From: an uncultured Collinsella sp. | GTDB taxonomy: Bacteria > Actinomycetota > Coriobacteriia > Coriobacteriales > Coriobacteriaceae | DNA: 64,000 bases | Direction of reading: 5' to 3' | Assembly (NCBI GenBank): GCA_900541675.1 | Contig: UQKU01000002.1 | Location: forward strand, 1-64,000 | In this document: piece by piece, positions 18,014 through 26,277 of the stretch | How the letters are laid out: each line of letters begins with the position of its first letter | Numbering within the stretch: the first letter of the stretch is position 1 | Program-made: the position numbers and the translations under genes | The notes under the pieces: generated by a model | What the model saw: only the letters and a program-made list of their open reading frames with translations | Databases searched by the model: none | What the model was told of the DNA's origin: nothing

Positions 18014-18355
18014 CTACTCCGACTTAGTTTCTACCGTGGGAGTCTTGTTCGCCGCGACTGGAGTGCGGGCGGTGTCCATAGTCAGGCAGTGCTTGGGGCA
18101 GCTCTCGATGCACTCGCCGCACACCACGCAGACATACGGGTCAATCGACCAGGTGCCGCCTTTGCGATCGACCGCAAGCGCGCCCGCCGGGCAACGGCGC
18201 GCGCACATGCCGCAGCAAATGCACACGTCCATGTCATTGACGATATGCCCGCGCAGGCGCTCGGGCGCCGTCAGCTTCTCCTGCGGATAGCACACCGTGA
18301 CCGGCTGCTTGACCATAGAACCCAAGGCCGTCTTGGCAAATGTCAGTAAACTCAT
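18014..18355 (-). CDS. echF: Ech-type hydrogenase ferredoxin subunit (EchF/NuoI-like)
   Basis: The 113-residue polyferredoxin has two [4Fe-4S] motifs, CICCGMCARRCP (about residues 45-56) and CVVCGECIESCP (about 81-92). It corresponds to EchF/NuoI, which passes electrons from soluble ferredoxin towards the hydrogenase small subunit on the cytoplasmic face. It is the last gene of the operon, 7 bases after echE. Its short N-terminus (KTALGSMVKQPVTVCYP) is typical of EchF-like subunits. The symbol is assigned by operon order and motif. Confidence 0.85.
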   Translation of the reverse strand: MSLLTFAKTALGSMVKQPVTVCYPQEKLTAPERLRGHIVNDMDVCICCGMCARRCPAGALAVDRKGGTWSIDPYVCVVCGECIESCPKHCLTMDTARTPVAANKTPTVETKSE

Positions 18356-18362
18356 GCCGCGC

Positions 18363-19451
18363 CTACCTTTCCGTGCAGCTAATGCAGGGGTCGATGGTCA
18401 GGATAATCATAGGAACGTTGGCAAGGAGCACGCCCTGCAGCGCATGTGTCAGACCCGCCAGGTTTTGCGACGTCGGCGTTCGCACGCGAAAACGGTCCAG
18501 ATTCTTGGTGCCGTTACCGCGCACATAGTAGTACGCCTCGCCGCGCGGCTGCTCAATCACAACCTCGCCGCGCGCGCCGTCGGCCGGCGTGAGCTTGGTG
18601 CGCCCGCCGATACCGTCGTGCGGGATCTTGCCCACAAGCTCCTTGATGATGTCCATGGCCTGCGTGACCTCGGCACAACGCACCTGGCAGCGGGCATAGC
18701 AGTCGCCGTCGGTGGCAACGATGGGCTCAAATGCAGCCAAGTCCGCATAGGCACCGTCGCCAAACATGCGTACGTCGTAGTCCACGCCCGAGGCGCGCCC
18801 AAACGGGCCGACCATCGAAAGCTCCAGCGCGTCCTTCTTGCTGATCACGCCCACGCCATGCAGGCGCTCGCCGCAGCTATTGTCGTCCAAAAACGTATGC
18901 ACCAGGGCCTCGTAGTCGGGACGCATGGCATCGAGCGTCTGGACAATACCCGCCAGCTCGGAGTCCTCAATGTCGTGCTTAAGGCCGCCGATCTCGTTGA
19001 TCGACAGAATCACGCGACCACCGCACGTGCTCTCGAAAATCTTGAGAATCTGCTCGCGCAGGGTCCACGACCGATAGAACAGCGCCTCGAAGCCAAAGGC
19101 ATCGGCGAGCAGGCCCAGCCACAGCAGATGCGAGTGGATGCGCGAAAGCTCGTGCAAAATGGTGCGGATATACTGCGCGCGGCCGGGCGCCTCGATGTCG
19201 AGCATGCGCTCGCAGGCGCTGGCATAGCCGTAGCTGTGGCCCACGGCGCAGATGCCGCAGATGCGCTCGGCGATGTAGCCAAACTGGTGCATGTCGCGCT
19301 TTTCGGTGAGCTTCTCGAGTCCGCGGTGCACAAAGCCGATCTGCGGAATTGCCTCGATGACGCGGTCGTCCTCAATCACCAGGTCCAGATGAAGCGGTTC
19401 GGGCAGCACCGGGTGCTGCGGGCCAAACGGAATGACGGAGCGATGTGCCAT
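18363..19451 (-). CDS. echE: Group 4 [NiFe] hydrogenase large subunit (EchE-like)
   Basis: This 362-residue subunit is related to NuoD but keeps the nickel ligands: RICGIC (C65, C68) near the N-terminus and DPCISC (C356, C359) at the extreme C-terminus. That identifies a true [NiFe] hydrogenase and not a complex I subunit, so it should reduce protons with ferredoxin electrons. The protein ends only three residues after C359, so there is no C-terminal extension for a maturation protease to remove. It is fourth in the operon. No hyp maturation genes lie in this window, so they must be elsewhere for the enzyme to be active. Confidence 0.93.
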   Translation of the reverse strand: MAHRSVIPFGPQHPVLPEPLHLDLVIEDDRVIEAIPQIGFVHRGLEKLTEKRDMHQFGYIAERICGICAVGHSYGYASACERMLDIEAPGRAQYIRTILHELSRIHSHLLWLGLLADAFGFEALFYRSWTLREQILKIFESTCGGRVILSINEIGGLKHDIEDSELAGIVQTLDAMRPDYEALVHTFLDDNSCGERLHGVGVISKKDALELSMVGPFGRASGVDYDVRMFGDGAYADLAAFEPIVATDGDCYARCQVRCAEVTQAMDIIKELVGKIPHDGIGGRTKLTPADGARGEVVIEQPRGEAYYYVRGNGTKNLDRFRVRTPTSQNLAGLTHALQGVLLANVPMIILTIDPCISCTER

Positions 19452-19456
19452 GGACC

Positions 19457-20173
19457 TTACGCCTCCTTTTTCTGCTTGTCGCGGGTGGCCTTGGCGGCAA
19501 GCGCCGCACGGACCTTGGCCGCTTTCTCGGGATCCATGGCGGCGAGCTTTGCCTCCATCTCGGCAGCCTTGAGCGCGGCCTTCGCAGCAGCTTCATCGTG
19601 CTGAGCATCGGAGCCGGCAGCCGCAGCGGGCTGGGCGGCAACAGCGTTCGCAGCATCGCCGGCACCCGCGGCGCCCTCCCCCGCAGCAGCAGCGGCAGCG
19701 ACCTTCTCGGCCGCAGCCTTGCGCGCCTTGGCCTCTGCGGCGGCACGGACCTTCATGGCTTTCTCGCGCGCGGCCTTCACCTCGGGTGTGATAACGCTCA
19801 TGGGCTCGGCCGTTGAGACCTGGTAGAAAAAGCCCTTAAAGTCGATCTGCATATCGGTAATGGCAAGCCCAAACAGGTCGTGCGCCTCATTTTCAAACGG
19901 GAACACCGCGGGGTAATACGAGCTGATGGACGGAATCTCCTGGTACTGTTCGATGCCCTCAACCACCAGGTTCTCAATCGCATAGCTACCATCCTGAGCG
20001 ATCTGCTCCTGTGCAGCACGAACGTTGATAAACGTATAGACCAGGCGATACGTGCCGTCGTCGACGTTGCGCTCGGCGTGCATTTGCACAAAGCGCGCGC
20101 CGACGCCCTTGAGCGCCTGGACATGCGACAGGAGCTCGTCGATCCCGACGGTGGTATAGATAGCCTTCTGCAT
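19457..20173 (-). CDS. echD: Ech-type hydrogenase subunit D (NuoC-like) with Ala-rich tail
   Basis: Residues 1-120 of 238 match the NuoC/EchD 30-kDa subunit family (YRLVYTFINV and YYPAVFPFENEAHDLFGL, the latter being the family signature). The remaining half (about 125-238) is a low-complexity Ala/Lys/Glu-rich helix, not expected in EchD. The start overlaps the echC stop (TAATG). The subunit bridges the large and small subunits in the peripheral arm. Whether the tail is functional is unknown. Confidence 0.85.
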   Translation of the reverse strand: MQKAIYTTVGIDELLSHVQALKGVGARFVQMHAERNVDDGTYRLVYTFINVRAAQEQIAQDGSYAIENLVVEGIEQYQEIPSISSYYPAVFPFENEAHDLFGLAITDMQIDFKGFFYQVSTAEPMSVITPEVKAAREKAMKVRAAAEAKARKAAAEKVAAAAAAGEGAAGAGDAANAVAAQPAAAAGSDAQHDEAAAKAALKAAEMEAKLAAMDPEKAAKVRAALAAKATRDKQKKEA

Positions 20174-20760
20174 TACTCAGCCTCCTTTGCAGCGGCGGGC
20201 GCGGCGGGCTTCCCGGCAGGCGCGCCACCGGCACCGTCAGCCCCGGCCCCCGCGGCCACAAACCCGTCCTCGCCCAACTCAACGCCACCGTCCCAGGTAG
20301 CGGCGCCGCCCACGGTGAGCGGGTCGCCGCCGGCGCGCATCACGGCCTCCTTCTGGTCCAGGATGCCGCACGCCTCCACGATGGCATCGATCACGGTCTC
20401 GGGGCGAATGGCGCACCCGGGCGCGTACACGTCCACGGGAATCGCGCGGTCCACGCCGCCGATTACGTTGTAGGCATCGCGGAATACGCCGCCCGAGCAC
20501 GCGCAGATGCCGCACGCCACCACGCACTTGGGCTCGAGCATCTGGTTGTAGATCTGGCGCACGACGGGCAGGTTCTGGGCATTGACCGACCCCGTCACCA
20601 AAAAGATGTCCGCATGCTTGGGGTTGCCGGTGTTGACCACGCCAAAGCGCTCCGCATCGAACAGCGGCGTGAGCGAGGCCAGCACCTCGATATCGCATCC
20701 GTTGCAGCTCGAGCCGTCGTAATGAATAACCCACGGCGAGCGCGACATTTTATGATCCAT
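20173..20760 (-). CDS. echC: Ech-type hydrogenase small subunit (EchC/NuoB-like)
   Basis: The 195-residue subunit carries the ligands of the proximal [4Fe-4S] cluster: C19 and C22 (SSCNGCDIEV), C86 (CGICACSGG) and C116 (APGCAIRP). This pattern fits NuoB/EchC, the electron donor to the [NiFe] site. The last 45 residues form an Ala/Gly/Pro-rich tail absent from compact homologues. ATG 20760 follows AGGAGG. It lies 12 bases downstream of the fused membrane subunit and overlaps echD by one base. Confidence 0.92.
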   Translation of the reverse strand: MDHKMSRSPWVIHYDGSSCNGCDIEVLASLTPLFDAERFGVVNTGNPKHADIFLVTGSVNAQNLPVVRQIYNQMLEPKCVVACGICACSGGVFRDAYNVIGGVDRAIPVDVYAPGCAIRPETVIDAIVEACGILDQKEAVMRAGGDPLTVGGAATWDGGVELGEDGFVAAGAGADGAGGAPAGKPAAPAAAKEAE

Positions 20761-20772
20761 GGATGCCGCCTC

Positions 20773-23655
20773 CTAAATAAACACGTCGACGAGGATGGGC
20801 ATAAGGTTGAGCAGGCCAAACACCAGCGCCACGCCCCATCCGAGCCTAAAGCAGCTGCGCCAGGTGCTGCGTGCGAAGGTGTTGTCGATCAGCACCTCGA
20901 CAAAGTACGTCGCGGCCATCACGACCAGGGCTACGACCCAGCTCACCGGGTTGTCCCAAACAAAGAACATGCCCACCCACATCAAAAACAGCACGGTCTC
21001 GCACCAGTGCATAAGGGTCATCTTGGCCAGCGTGCCGCCGCTCATCTCGGTGGCGACGCCCTGGACAATCTCCTGATGCGCGTGATGCGAGTACGAAAGA
21101 TCGAACGGTGACTTGCGCAGCTTGATGGTAAGCACCGCGAGCAGCGCGAGGAAAATGGGCACGCTGTACACGATGATGGGGGCCGACTGCCCCGTCACGG
21201 CAATGGAATCGAAGCTATCGGTGGCAAGATACAGGCCCACGCTCATCAGCAGAACGGCGGGCTCGTAACTCATAACCTGCAGCAACTCGCGGTCGGCGCC
21301 GACCTGGGCAAACGGGCTTTGCGTCGAGGCAGATGCCAGCACCACAAAGATCGCGGCGAGCGTCACCATAAAGGCGCACAGCAACGTGTTGGAGCCCGAC
21401 ACAAAGATGCCGCCGCCCACCACGGTAAAGATGAGCGCGCACGCCATATAGGTATCGTCCATGGTGTTTACGCTGGCGGGGGCCTTGTGCAGGAGCTTGG
21501 CCACATCGTAGAAGGGTTGCAGCAGGCGCGGACCCACGCGGCCCTGCATGCGAGCGGACAGCTTGCGGTCGATGCCGTCGATCAGGCCGCCCACAAGCGG
21601 CGCAATCAAGGCAAACGCCACGGTACCAATAAAAATGCCCACGACGCCCGAACCTTCGAAATACTTGCCGCGCAGCACCGAGGGCGCGCTCATGGCAAGC
21701 CGCTCGGGTCCAATCCACGCGCAACACAGCAGCGCAAACAAGATAATGCTGCAGCACACGACGCTACCCGCGGGGCCAATACGCTTCTCGCCAAGGGCGT
21801 CCTCCGAGTACCAATTGCGCTTTTCGGCCTTTACCTCGCGACCCATCGAACCGCGGAAATGGCGATATTTGTCGGTTCCCACACCCGAAAGATATACGTT
21901 TACGTGCGGTTTGTTGCTCACGCGGAATGACGTCAGCAGCACCACGGCGATAAACGCCACGATAACCACCATCAGATACATGGCGTCCTTGCCAATAACG
22001 TACGGCACGCGGCCAAACACCATGGCCAAGTAAGGCGACACCAGGCCGCTCGAGATAACCGGGAACGCCACGCAGCACAGAATCAGCAGCGCGGCGATGG
22101 TGTTGAGGGCCATCCATTCGGTCTTATGGACATTGACCTCAACGTTTTGAGCCGTGGGGTCGACGCCCGAAAGCTTGGCAAGCCACTTGCCCCAGAAGTA
22201 AAACGTCGCAGCCGAGCCAAAGGCAAGCACCATGATCATGAGCACATTGCCGGTCTGCGCAAACGCCACCAGAGCGCCCCACTTGGACACGAGCATGCCA
22301 AACGGCGCTACAAACATGCCCATGATGCCCAGCATCATCAAGCGCGTCAGGTGCGGCATACGGCTGAACATACCGTCCATGTCCTCGATATTGCGGCTGC
22401 CGATATGATGCTCGGCCGTGCCCACGCACAGGAACAGCAGCGACTTTGCCACCGTGTGGAACAGGATCAGGAAGATGGCGGCCCACACGGCCTCGGGCGC
22501 GCCGACACCCAGGCAGGCACTGATGAGGCCCAGGTTGGAAATGGTGGAATACGCGAGCACGCGTTTGGCGTTGCTCTGCGAGATGGCCATGAGGGCGGCG
22601 AGCAAAAACGTGATGGCACCCACACTCGTGACCATAAAGCCGGTCACGGGATAGATGGCATAGAGCGGGCTCAGCTTGACCATTAGGAACACGCCGGCTT
22701 TGACCATGGTTGACGAGTGCAGCAGGGCGCTCGTGGGCGTGGGGGCAACCATGGCGCCGAGCAGCCAGGTGTGGAACGGCATCTGCGCGGCCTTGGTGAG
22801 CGCGGCGAGCGACAGCAGAACGACCGGCATCACCAGCAGCGCGGATTGCGCGGTACCGGCGCCGGAAAGCTCGATCATGCCCGAGATGGTCAGCGGCATG
22901 CCGTTAACGTGCAGGTACATGAGTCCGGCCAAAAACGCGATACCGCCCAGCATGTTGAGGATGATCTGGGTGAAGGCGTTCTTGATGGCCTCGGGCGTGC
23001 GCGTGTAGCCAATCATGAGGAACGAGCACACGGTGGTGATTTCCCAGCCGCAGAACAGCCACTCCAGGTTGTCGCTCGTCACGATGACGAACATGGCCGA
23101 GAGGAACAGGAACATAAGCGCCAGGAACTGCGGGCGACGGTCGGGCGCGGTCTGCCCGCGCAGCGCGGCCTCGTGCTCGTCATGGGCCTGGAAGTCCTTC
23201 ATATAACCCAAGGCGTACACGCAAATCAAGCTGCCGACGATGCCGACGGCGAGCACCATGATCACGCTCATGTAGTCTAGGTAGAGCGGCGTCGCCGTGA
23301 CGGCTTCGGCCGCGGGCAGCGTCATGGCAGCAAAGGCGAGCGAGCCCATCAACTGGACTATGCCGAGCACCGTGGTGAGCGCGTTCCTATATTTGTACGC
23401 GTTGTACAGGATGACGGCGCACAGGATCACGTCGATGACGGAGCTGATGATCGAGAGCACATGCGAGGTGCCGGGGGCAACCTCAAAGCTCTGCGGACCC
23501 GTGCCAAAAAACATGACGGCGACTACAACTGTCACCGCCATAATAACGCCGGAACCTATGAGCCCCACCGCATCGCGGGCGCGGTCACCGCGCGCGAGCA
23601 GCATGCCCAGCGCCGGTACCAGCGGAAACAGGGTAAGGAAATACAGTAGCGTCAT
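20773..23655 (-). CDS. Fused EchA-EchB membrane subunit of the hydrogenase (NuoL-like plus NuoH-like)
   Basis: This is a single 960-residue reading frame. Residues about 1-620 form an antiporter-like proton-pumping subunit (NuoL/HyfB/EchA type), with a Lys-bearing helix before MPFHTWLLGAMVAPTPTSA and HTVAKSLLFL. Residues about 670-960 form a NuoH/EchB-type subunit with the hallmark ARMQGRVGPRLLQPFYDVAK and the DNTFARSTWR motif near the end. The two are normally separate genes, echA and echB. The frame is continuous with normal codon use, so the fusion looks real. The subunit would anchor the hydrogenase and couple H2 formation to ion export. A linker with a charged cytoplasmic stretch (about 580-640) joins the halves. 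Confidence 0.9.
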   Translation of the reverse strand: MTLLYFLTLFPLVPALGMLLARGDRARDAVGLIGSGVIMAVTVVVAVMFFGTGPQSFEVAPGTSHVLSIISSVIDVILCAVILYNAYKYRNALTTVLGIVQLMGSLAFAAMTLPAAEAVTATPLYLDYMSVIMVLAVGIVGSLICVYALGYMKDFQAHDEHEAALRGQTAPDRRPQFLALMFLFLSAMFVIVTSDNLEWLFCGWEITTVCSFLMIGYTRTPEAIKNAFTQIILNMLGGIAFLAGLMYLHVNGMPLTISGMIELSGAGTAQSALLVMPVVLLSLAALTKAAQMPFHTWLLGAMVAPTPTSALLHSSTMVKAGVFLMVKLSPLYAIYPVTGFMVTSVGAITFLLAALMAISQSNAKRVLAYSTISNLGLISACLGVGAPEAVWAAIFLILFHTVAKSLLFLCVGTAEHHIGSRNIEDMDGMFSRMPHLTRLMMLGIMGMFVAPFGMLVSKWGALVAFAQTGNVLMIMVLAFGSAATFYFWGKWLAKLSGVDPTAQNVEVNVHKTEWMALNTIAALLILCCVAFPVISSGLVSPYLAMVFGRVPYVIGKDAMYLMVVIVAFIAVVLLTSFRVSNKPHVNVYLSGVGTDKYRHFRGSMGREVKAEKRNWYSEDALGEKRIGPAGSVVCCSIILFALLCCAWIGPERLAMSAPSVLRGKYFEGSGVVGIFIGTVAFALIAPLVGGLIDGIDRKLSARMQGRVGPRLLQPFYDVAKLLHKAPASVNTMDDTYMACALIFTVVGGGIFVSGSNTLLCAFMVTLAAIFVVLASASTQSPFAQVGADRELLQVMSYEPAVLLMSVGLYLATDSFDSIAVTGQSAPIIVYSVPIFLALLAVLTIKLRKSPFDLSYSHHAHQEIVQGVATEMSGGTLAKMTLMHWCETVLFLMWVGMFFVWDNPVSWVVALVVMAATYFVEVLIDNTFARSTWRSCFRLGWGVALVFGLLNLMPILVDVFI

Positions 23656-23799
23656 ACCATCACTCCCCCATGCAAAAACGCTGCAATTGTTTAACGTTAT
23701 AGCTCAATTGAGGAGTAGCGGCAGCAGGTTTTCGGTCAACTGGGGAGTTTTAGGCGTACGGGGTAAGGGCACGTCCGCTTTGGAGCAGTGGGGCGGCAA

Positions 23800-23823
23800 G
23801 AAAAATGCGCCCCTCTGGGCGCA
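23800..23823 (-). terminator. Terminator of the helix-turn-helix gene
   Basis: On the minus strand, TGCGCCC pairs with GGGCGCA across a 4-base loop and is followed by TTTTTC. Confidence 0.8.
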
Positions 23824-23835
23824 CCATCCCGTTCA

Positions 23836-24231
23836 CTATTCCGCCTTTTTAACGCGCGGCTTGCGACCGCGCGGCTTATCGATCAGCGCGGACTCACCGC
23901 TCTCGCGATACTGGCGGCACCAAGCCTTGACTGAAGACTCACTGGGAATCCCATACTTGATCATGGCCTCGCGAACCGTCAGGCCGTTTTCCAGACGGTC
24001 CTTAACCACGGCGAGTTTTACGTCGTACGAATAGGTGTGATGGCGAGCGCCCGCGTTGAGCACGGCGTCGGCACCGCCCACGGCATATGCGCGGGCCCAC
24101 TGACGAGCCGTGGCCTGGGGAATGCCAAGCTTTGCGGCGAGGGCGCGGTGACCGACCCCCTCTTGGAGGATCTCGACGGCGCGCTGCCTAACCTCGGGCG
24201 CATGCGTGCGGGTCCTAGTTGCTTCCGACAT
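23836..24231 (-). CDS. Orphan helix-turn-helix protein, transposase-like
   Basis: The 131-residue protein has two helix-turn-helix units in tandem. The first (about 15-50, HRALAAKLGIPQATARQWARAY) and the second (about 75-115, LTVREAMIKYGIPSESSVKAWCRQYRE) resemble the N-terminal DNA-binding domains of IS3/IS630-type transposases. The C-terminus is basic (PRGRKPRVKK). No catalytic DDE domain and no terminal inverted repeats are seen nearby, so it is either a domesticated regulator or an OrfA remnant. It has its own terminator. ATG 24231 is preferred over GTG 24240. It could be a stand-alone DNA-binding protein; its targets are unknown. Confidence 0.7.
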   Translation of the reverse strand: MSEATRTRTHAPEVRQRAVEILQEGVGHRALAAKLGIPQATARQWARAYAVGGADAVLNAGARHHTYSYDVKLAVVKDRLENGLTVREAMIKYGIPSESSVKAWCRQYRESGESALIDKPRGRKPRVKKAE

Positions 24232-24240
24232 ACCTGCCAC

Positions 24241-24526
24241 TTCTTAGCCTTAACCGTAATCTGCTTTCTTACGTGCTTGTTAGATAGTAGCATTTTGCTG
24301 TTCCCGCGTAACAGTTAATTGAAAATCGTAACGGCGGCATCTGGGCATTTGCCATTCATTTGCAACAGTTCTTTAGGTTTTATTTACGCAGCTAGTTGAC
24401 TCGCGGCTCATTGACGGTGTTTTACCAACCAGATTGGTATCTTTTTGTTTGGCTGGTATGGTTTGTGAAATTATTAACCCCTCGTCAGTCCGCACCTAAC
24501 ATGTCAGCTTTCCACTTGCTTTCCAA
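24241..24526. other. AT-rich intergenic stretch with an imperfect inverted repeat
   Basis: No gene is seen here. The segment is clearly more AT-rich than its surroundings. ACCAACCA (24424-24431) and TGGCTGGT (24450-24457) form an inverted repeat with one mismatch, possibly an operator for the helix-turn-helix gene or the product of local insertion. Short TTTCCA repeats begin at 24508. Confidence 0.35.
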
Positions 24527-24587
24527 CTTTCCACTTAACTTTCCAGCTTTCCACCTTAAGTGGTAAGTTAAGTGGAAAGCTGGAAAG
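24527..24587. repeat. 61-bp palindromic flank repeat, left copy
   Basis: It begins CTTTCCACTTAACTTTCC and is a near-perfect palindrome centred on CCTTAAGTGG. It matches 26135-26195 at 59 of 61 bases in direct orientation. The two copies bracket the AlbA/Schlafen-like gene. Confidence 0.85.
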
Positions 24588-24622
24588 AAGTTGGGAGACC
24601 GAGGCATGGGCGACGGACAGCC

Positions 24623-26092
24623 CTACTTCGCGAGTCGATACCGCTGTCGCGGGCTGCGCGGAGGCTCCATCGCCTCAATCTTGCCCGCACCAATCAAGCC
24701 TTTTATGTGGTTGGAAACGGCGCTCCTGCTCAAACCCGAAGCGTCGGTGAGCTCCTTGGCCGAAGCCGAAGAATGTGTTGCCAGGTAATCCAAGATTGCC
24801 TCGTCCACATGCCCCACAGACGTCACCTGTTCCGCCCGCATAATCTTTCGCTTATCGAACGTCAGCGAAAAAGAAACCGTCGAGTTCTTTGGTTCGGGCG
24901 GCAGCATGTTTGCCCGCTCGAGCTGCTCACCTATCTCCTGATAACCAGTGCCGCGATTTTCGACCACGTAGCCACCACCTGGGAACGGCGTGGTCTCGAG
25001 GATATTTGAAAGGAACTGGTTTCTGGATGACGAAACCCCAGAAACTCCCAGCGAATCGATCGTTACATCGCCGTACAGCCCGCCGGGATTGAGAATCTCG
25101 ACGCGGTCGATATACAGGTTGACCTGCACTTGTGAGCCACGCGCGGCGGAAGAGTAGTCGCGGTGCATGAGCGCGTTCGCCACCGCCTCGCGCAGCGCCA
25201 CAGGCGGATAATCGGGCACATCTTTCCGGAACGCACCCTCGATAACCGCGGCGTTTCGGGTGTTTCTCGCAACGGCGGCAAGCACGTCCTCAATCATGAA
25301 AGGGATTGGACCCAAAATGGTCTGAGAATCCACAAAACGCTTGTTATCGCTTACTCGCTGCGTTTTTGTAGTCCCGGGGTACGCCGTAAAGGTCACATTG
25401 AGACGTGGGAAGAACTTTTGTGGAAACCGTCCCATCGCGACTATTGCGGCAAGCGTCGGCACGATTGCGTCATCCACCCTTTTGGTCACATGCAGGTCAA
25501 GGAGAATCTCATCGTCGCTTCTGGTGCCCAAAAGCCTAGGATGCAGCTCGCGCTGACGTTTTATAAACCCTTGCAAAAGATCGGCGTCAAGGTCATCGAG
25601 CGTGGCACCTTCGACCGGCTCATCGTCGTATGTAGGCTGAACATGCTCCTCCATAAAGCGATCGATTTCGTAGGGAGTCATGCGCCGGTCGCCGTCGCCC
25701 GTACGGATAAAGGACGAATCGTACATGCCGCGCGCCGCAATGTAGCAGGGCTTATCGCGCGGATGCATCTCATTGATGCGCGCGCAAAGCACCAGTTTTT
25801 CCTCAAAGGGAATCACTTGGATATCCGGCCTCACAACGGGCGTCAGCTTTTCACATGCGGAAGAGAGGGCGTCTTGCATCTTGCGAGCATCGAAACCTTC
25901 GACAGGAACAAACCCGTTCTTTTCGGAAATGCCAAGGATTACAAAGCCGCCCTGCGCGTTAGAAAAAGCCGAAAGCGTCTCAACGATGCTTTTGGGGAGC
26001 GCGCCCTTGGCTTCTTTTACTTCGTACTGCTGGGTGTCGTTTCCTATTGCCCGCAGATGATGGATAACCCGCGCCAACCACTCCTCATTCAT
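24623..26092 (-). CDS. Schlafen/AlbA-type ATP-binding DNA-binding protein
   Basis: The 489-residue protein has an N-terminal Schlafen AlbA_2 domain (about 20-140, with YEVKEAKGALPKSI and AFSNAQGGFVILGI), a middle region ending in a GHKL-like ATP-binding domain (about 280-410, REAVANALMHRDYS and RVEILNPGGLYG), and a C-terminal winged helix (about 430-480, SAKELTDASGLSRSAVSNHIKGL). Proteins of this type act as regulators or appear among defence-associated genes. ATG 26092 follows GGGAGG; a longer frame would run into the repeat. The gene is flanked by near-identical 61-bp repeats in direct orientation, which suggests it can be gained or lost as a unit. Its target is unknown. Confidence 0.85.
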   Translation of the reverse strand: MNEEWLARVIHHLRAIGNDTQQYEVKEAKGALPKSIVETLSAFSNAQGGFVILGISEKNGFVPVEGFDARKMQDALSSACEKLTPVVRPDIQVIPFEEKLVLCARINEMHPRDKPCYIAARGMYDSSFIRTGDGDRRMTPYEIDRFMEEHVQPTYDDEPVEGATLDDLDADLLQGFIKRQRELHPRLLGTRSDDEILLDLHVTKRVDDAIVPTLAAIVAMGRFPQKFFPRLNVTFTAYPGTTKTQRVSDNKRFVDSQTILGPIPFMIEDVLAAVARNTRNAAVIEGAFRKDVPDYPPVALREAVANALMHRDYSSAARGSQVQVNLYIDRVEILNPGGLYGDVTIDSLGVSGVSSSRNQFLSNILETTPFPGGGYVVENRGTGYQEIGEQLERANMLPPEPKNSTVSFSLTFDKRKIMRAEQVTSVGHVDEAILDYLATHSSASAKELTDASGLSRSAVSNHIKGLIGAGKIEAMEPPRSPRQRYRLAK

Positions 26093-26134
26093 GCCAAACC
26101 TCCCAACTTTCCAACTTTCCACCTAACTTACCAG

Positions 26135-26195
26135 CTTTCCACTTAACTTTCCAGCTTTCCACCTTAGGTGGTAAGTTAAGTGGAAAGTTGGAAAG
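26135..26195. repeat. 61-bp palindromic flank repeat, right copy
   Basis: It is identical to 24527-24587 except for two substitutions (AGG for AAG at the centre, TTGG for CTGG near the end). Further TTTCCA units extend to 26103, just ahead of the AlbA-like start codon. Confidence 0.85.
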
Positions 26196-26235
26196 ACGGT
26201 TGGGAAGCTGAAGCAGCGGCAGTCCGAGCGAGCAG

Positions 26236-26270
26236 GAAAAGAGGCGGCAACTGGGTGGTTGCCGCCTCTT
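26236..26270 (-). terminator. Terminator of the giant surface protein gene
   Basis: GAGGCGGCAA (26241-26250) pairs with TTGCCGCCTC (26259-26268), and the minus strand continues with TTTTCC. Confidence 0.8.
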
Positions 26271-26277
26271 TGCGTGG

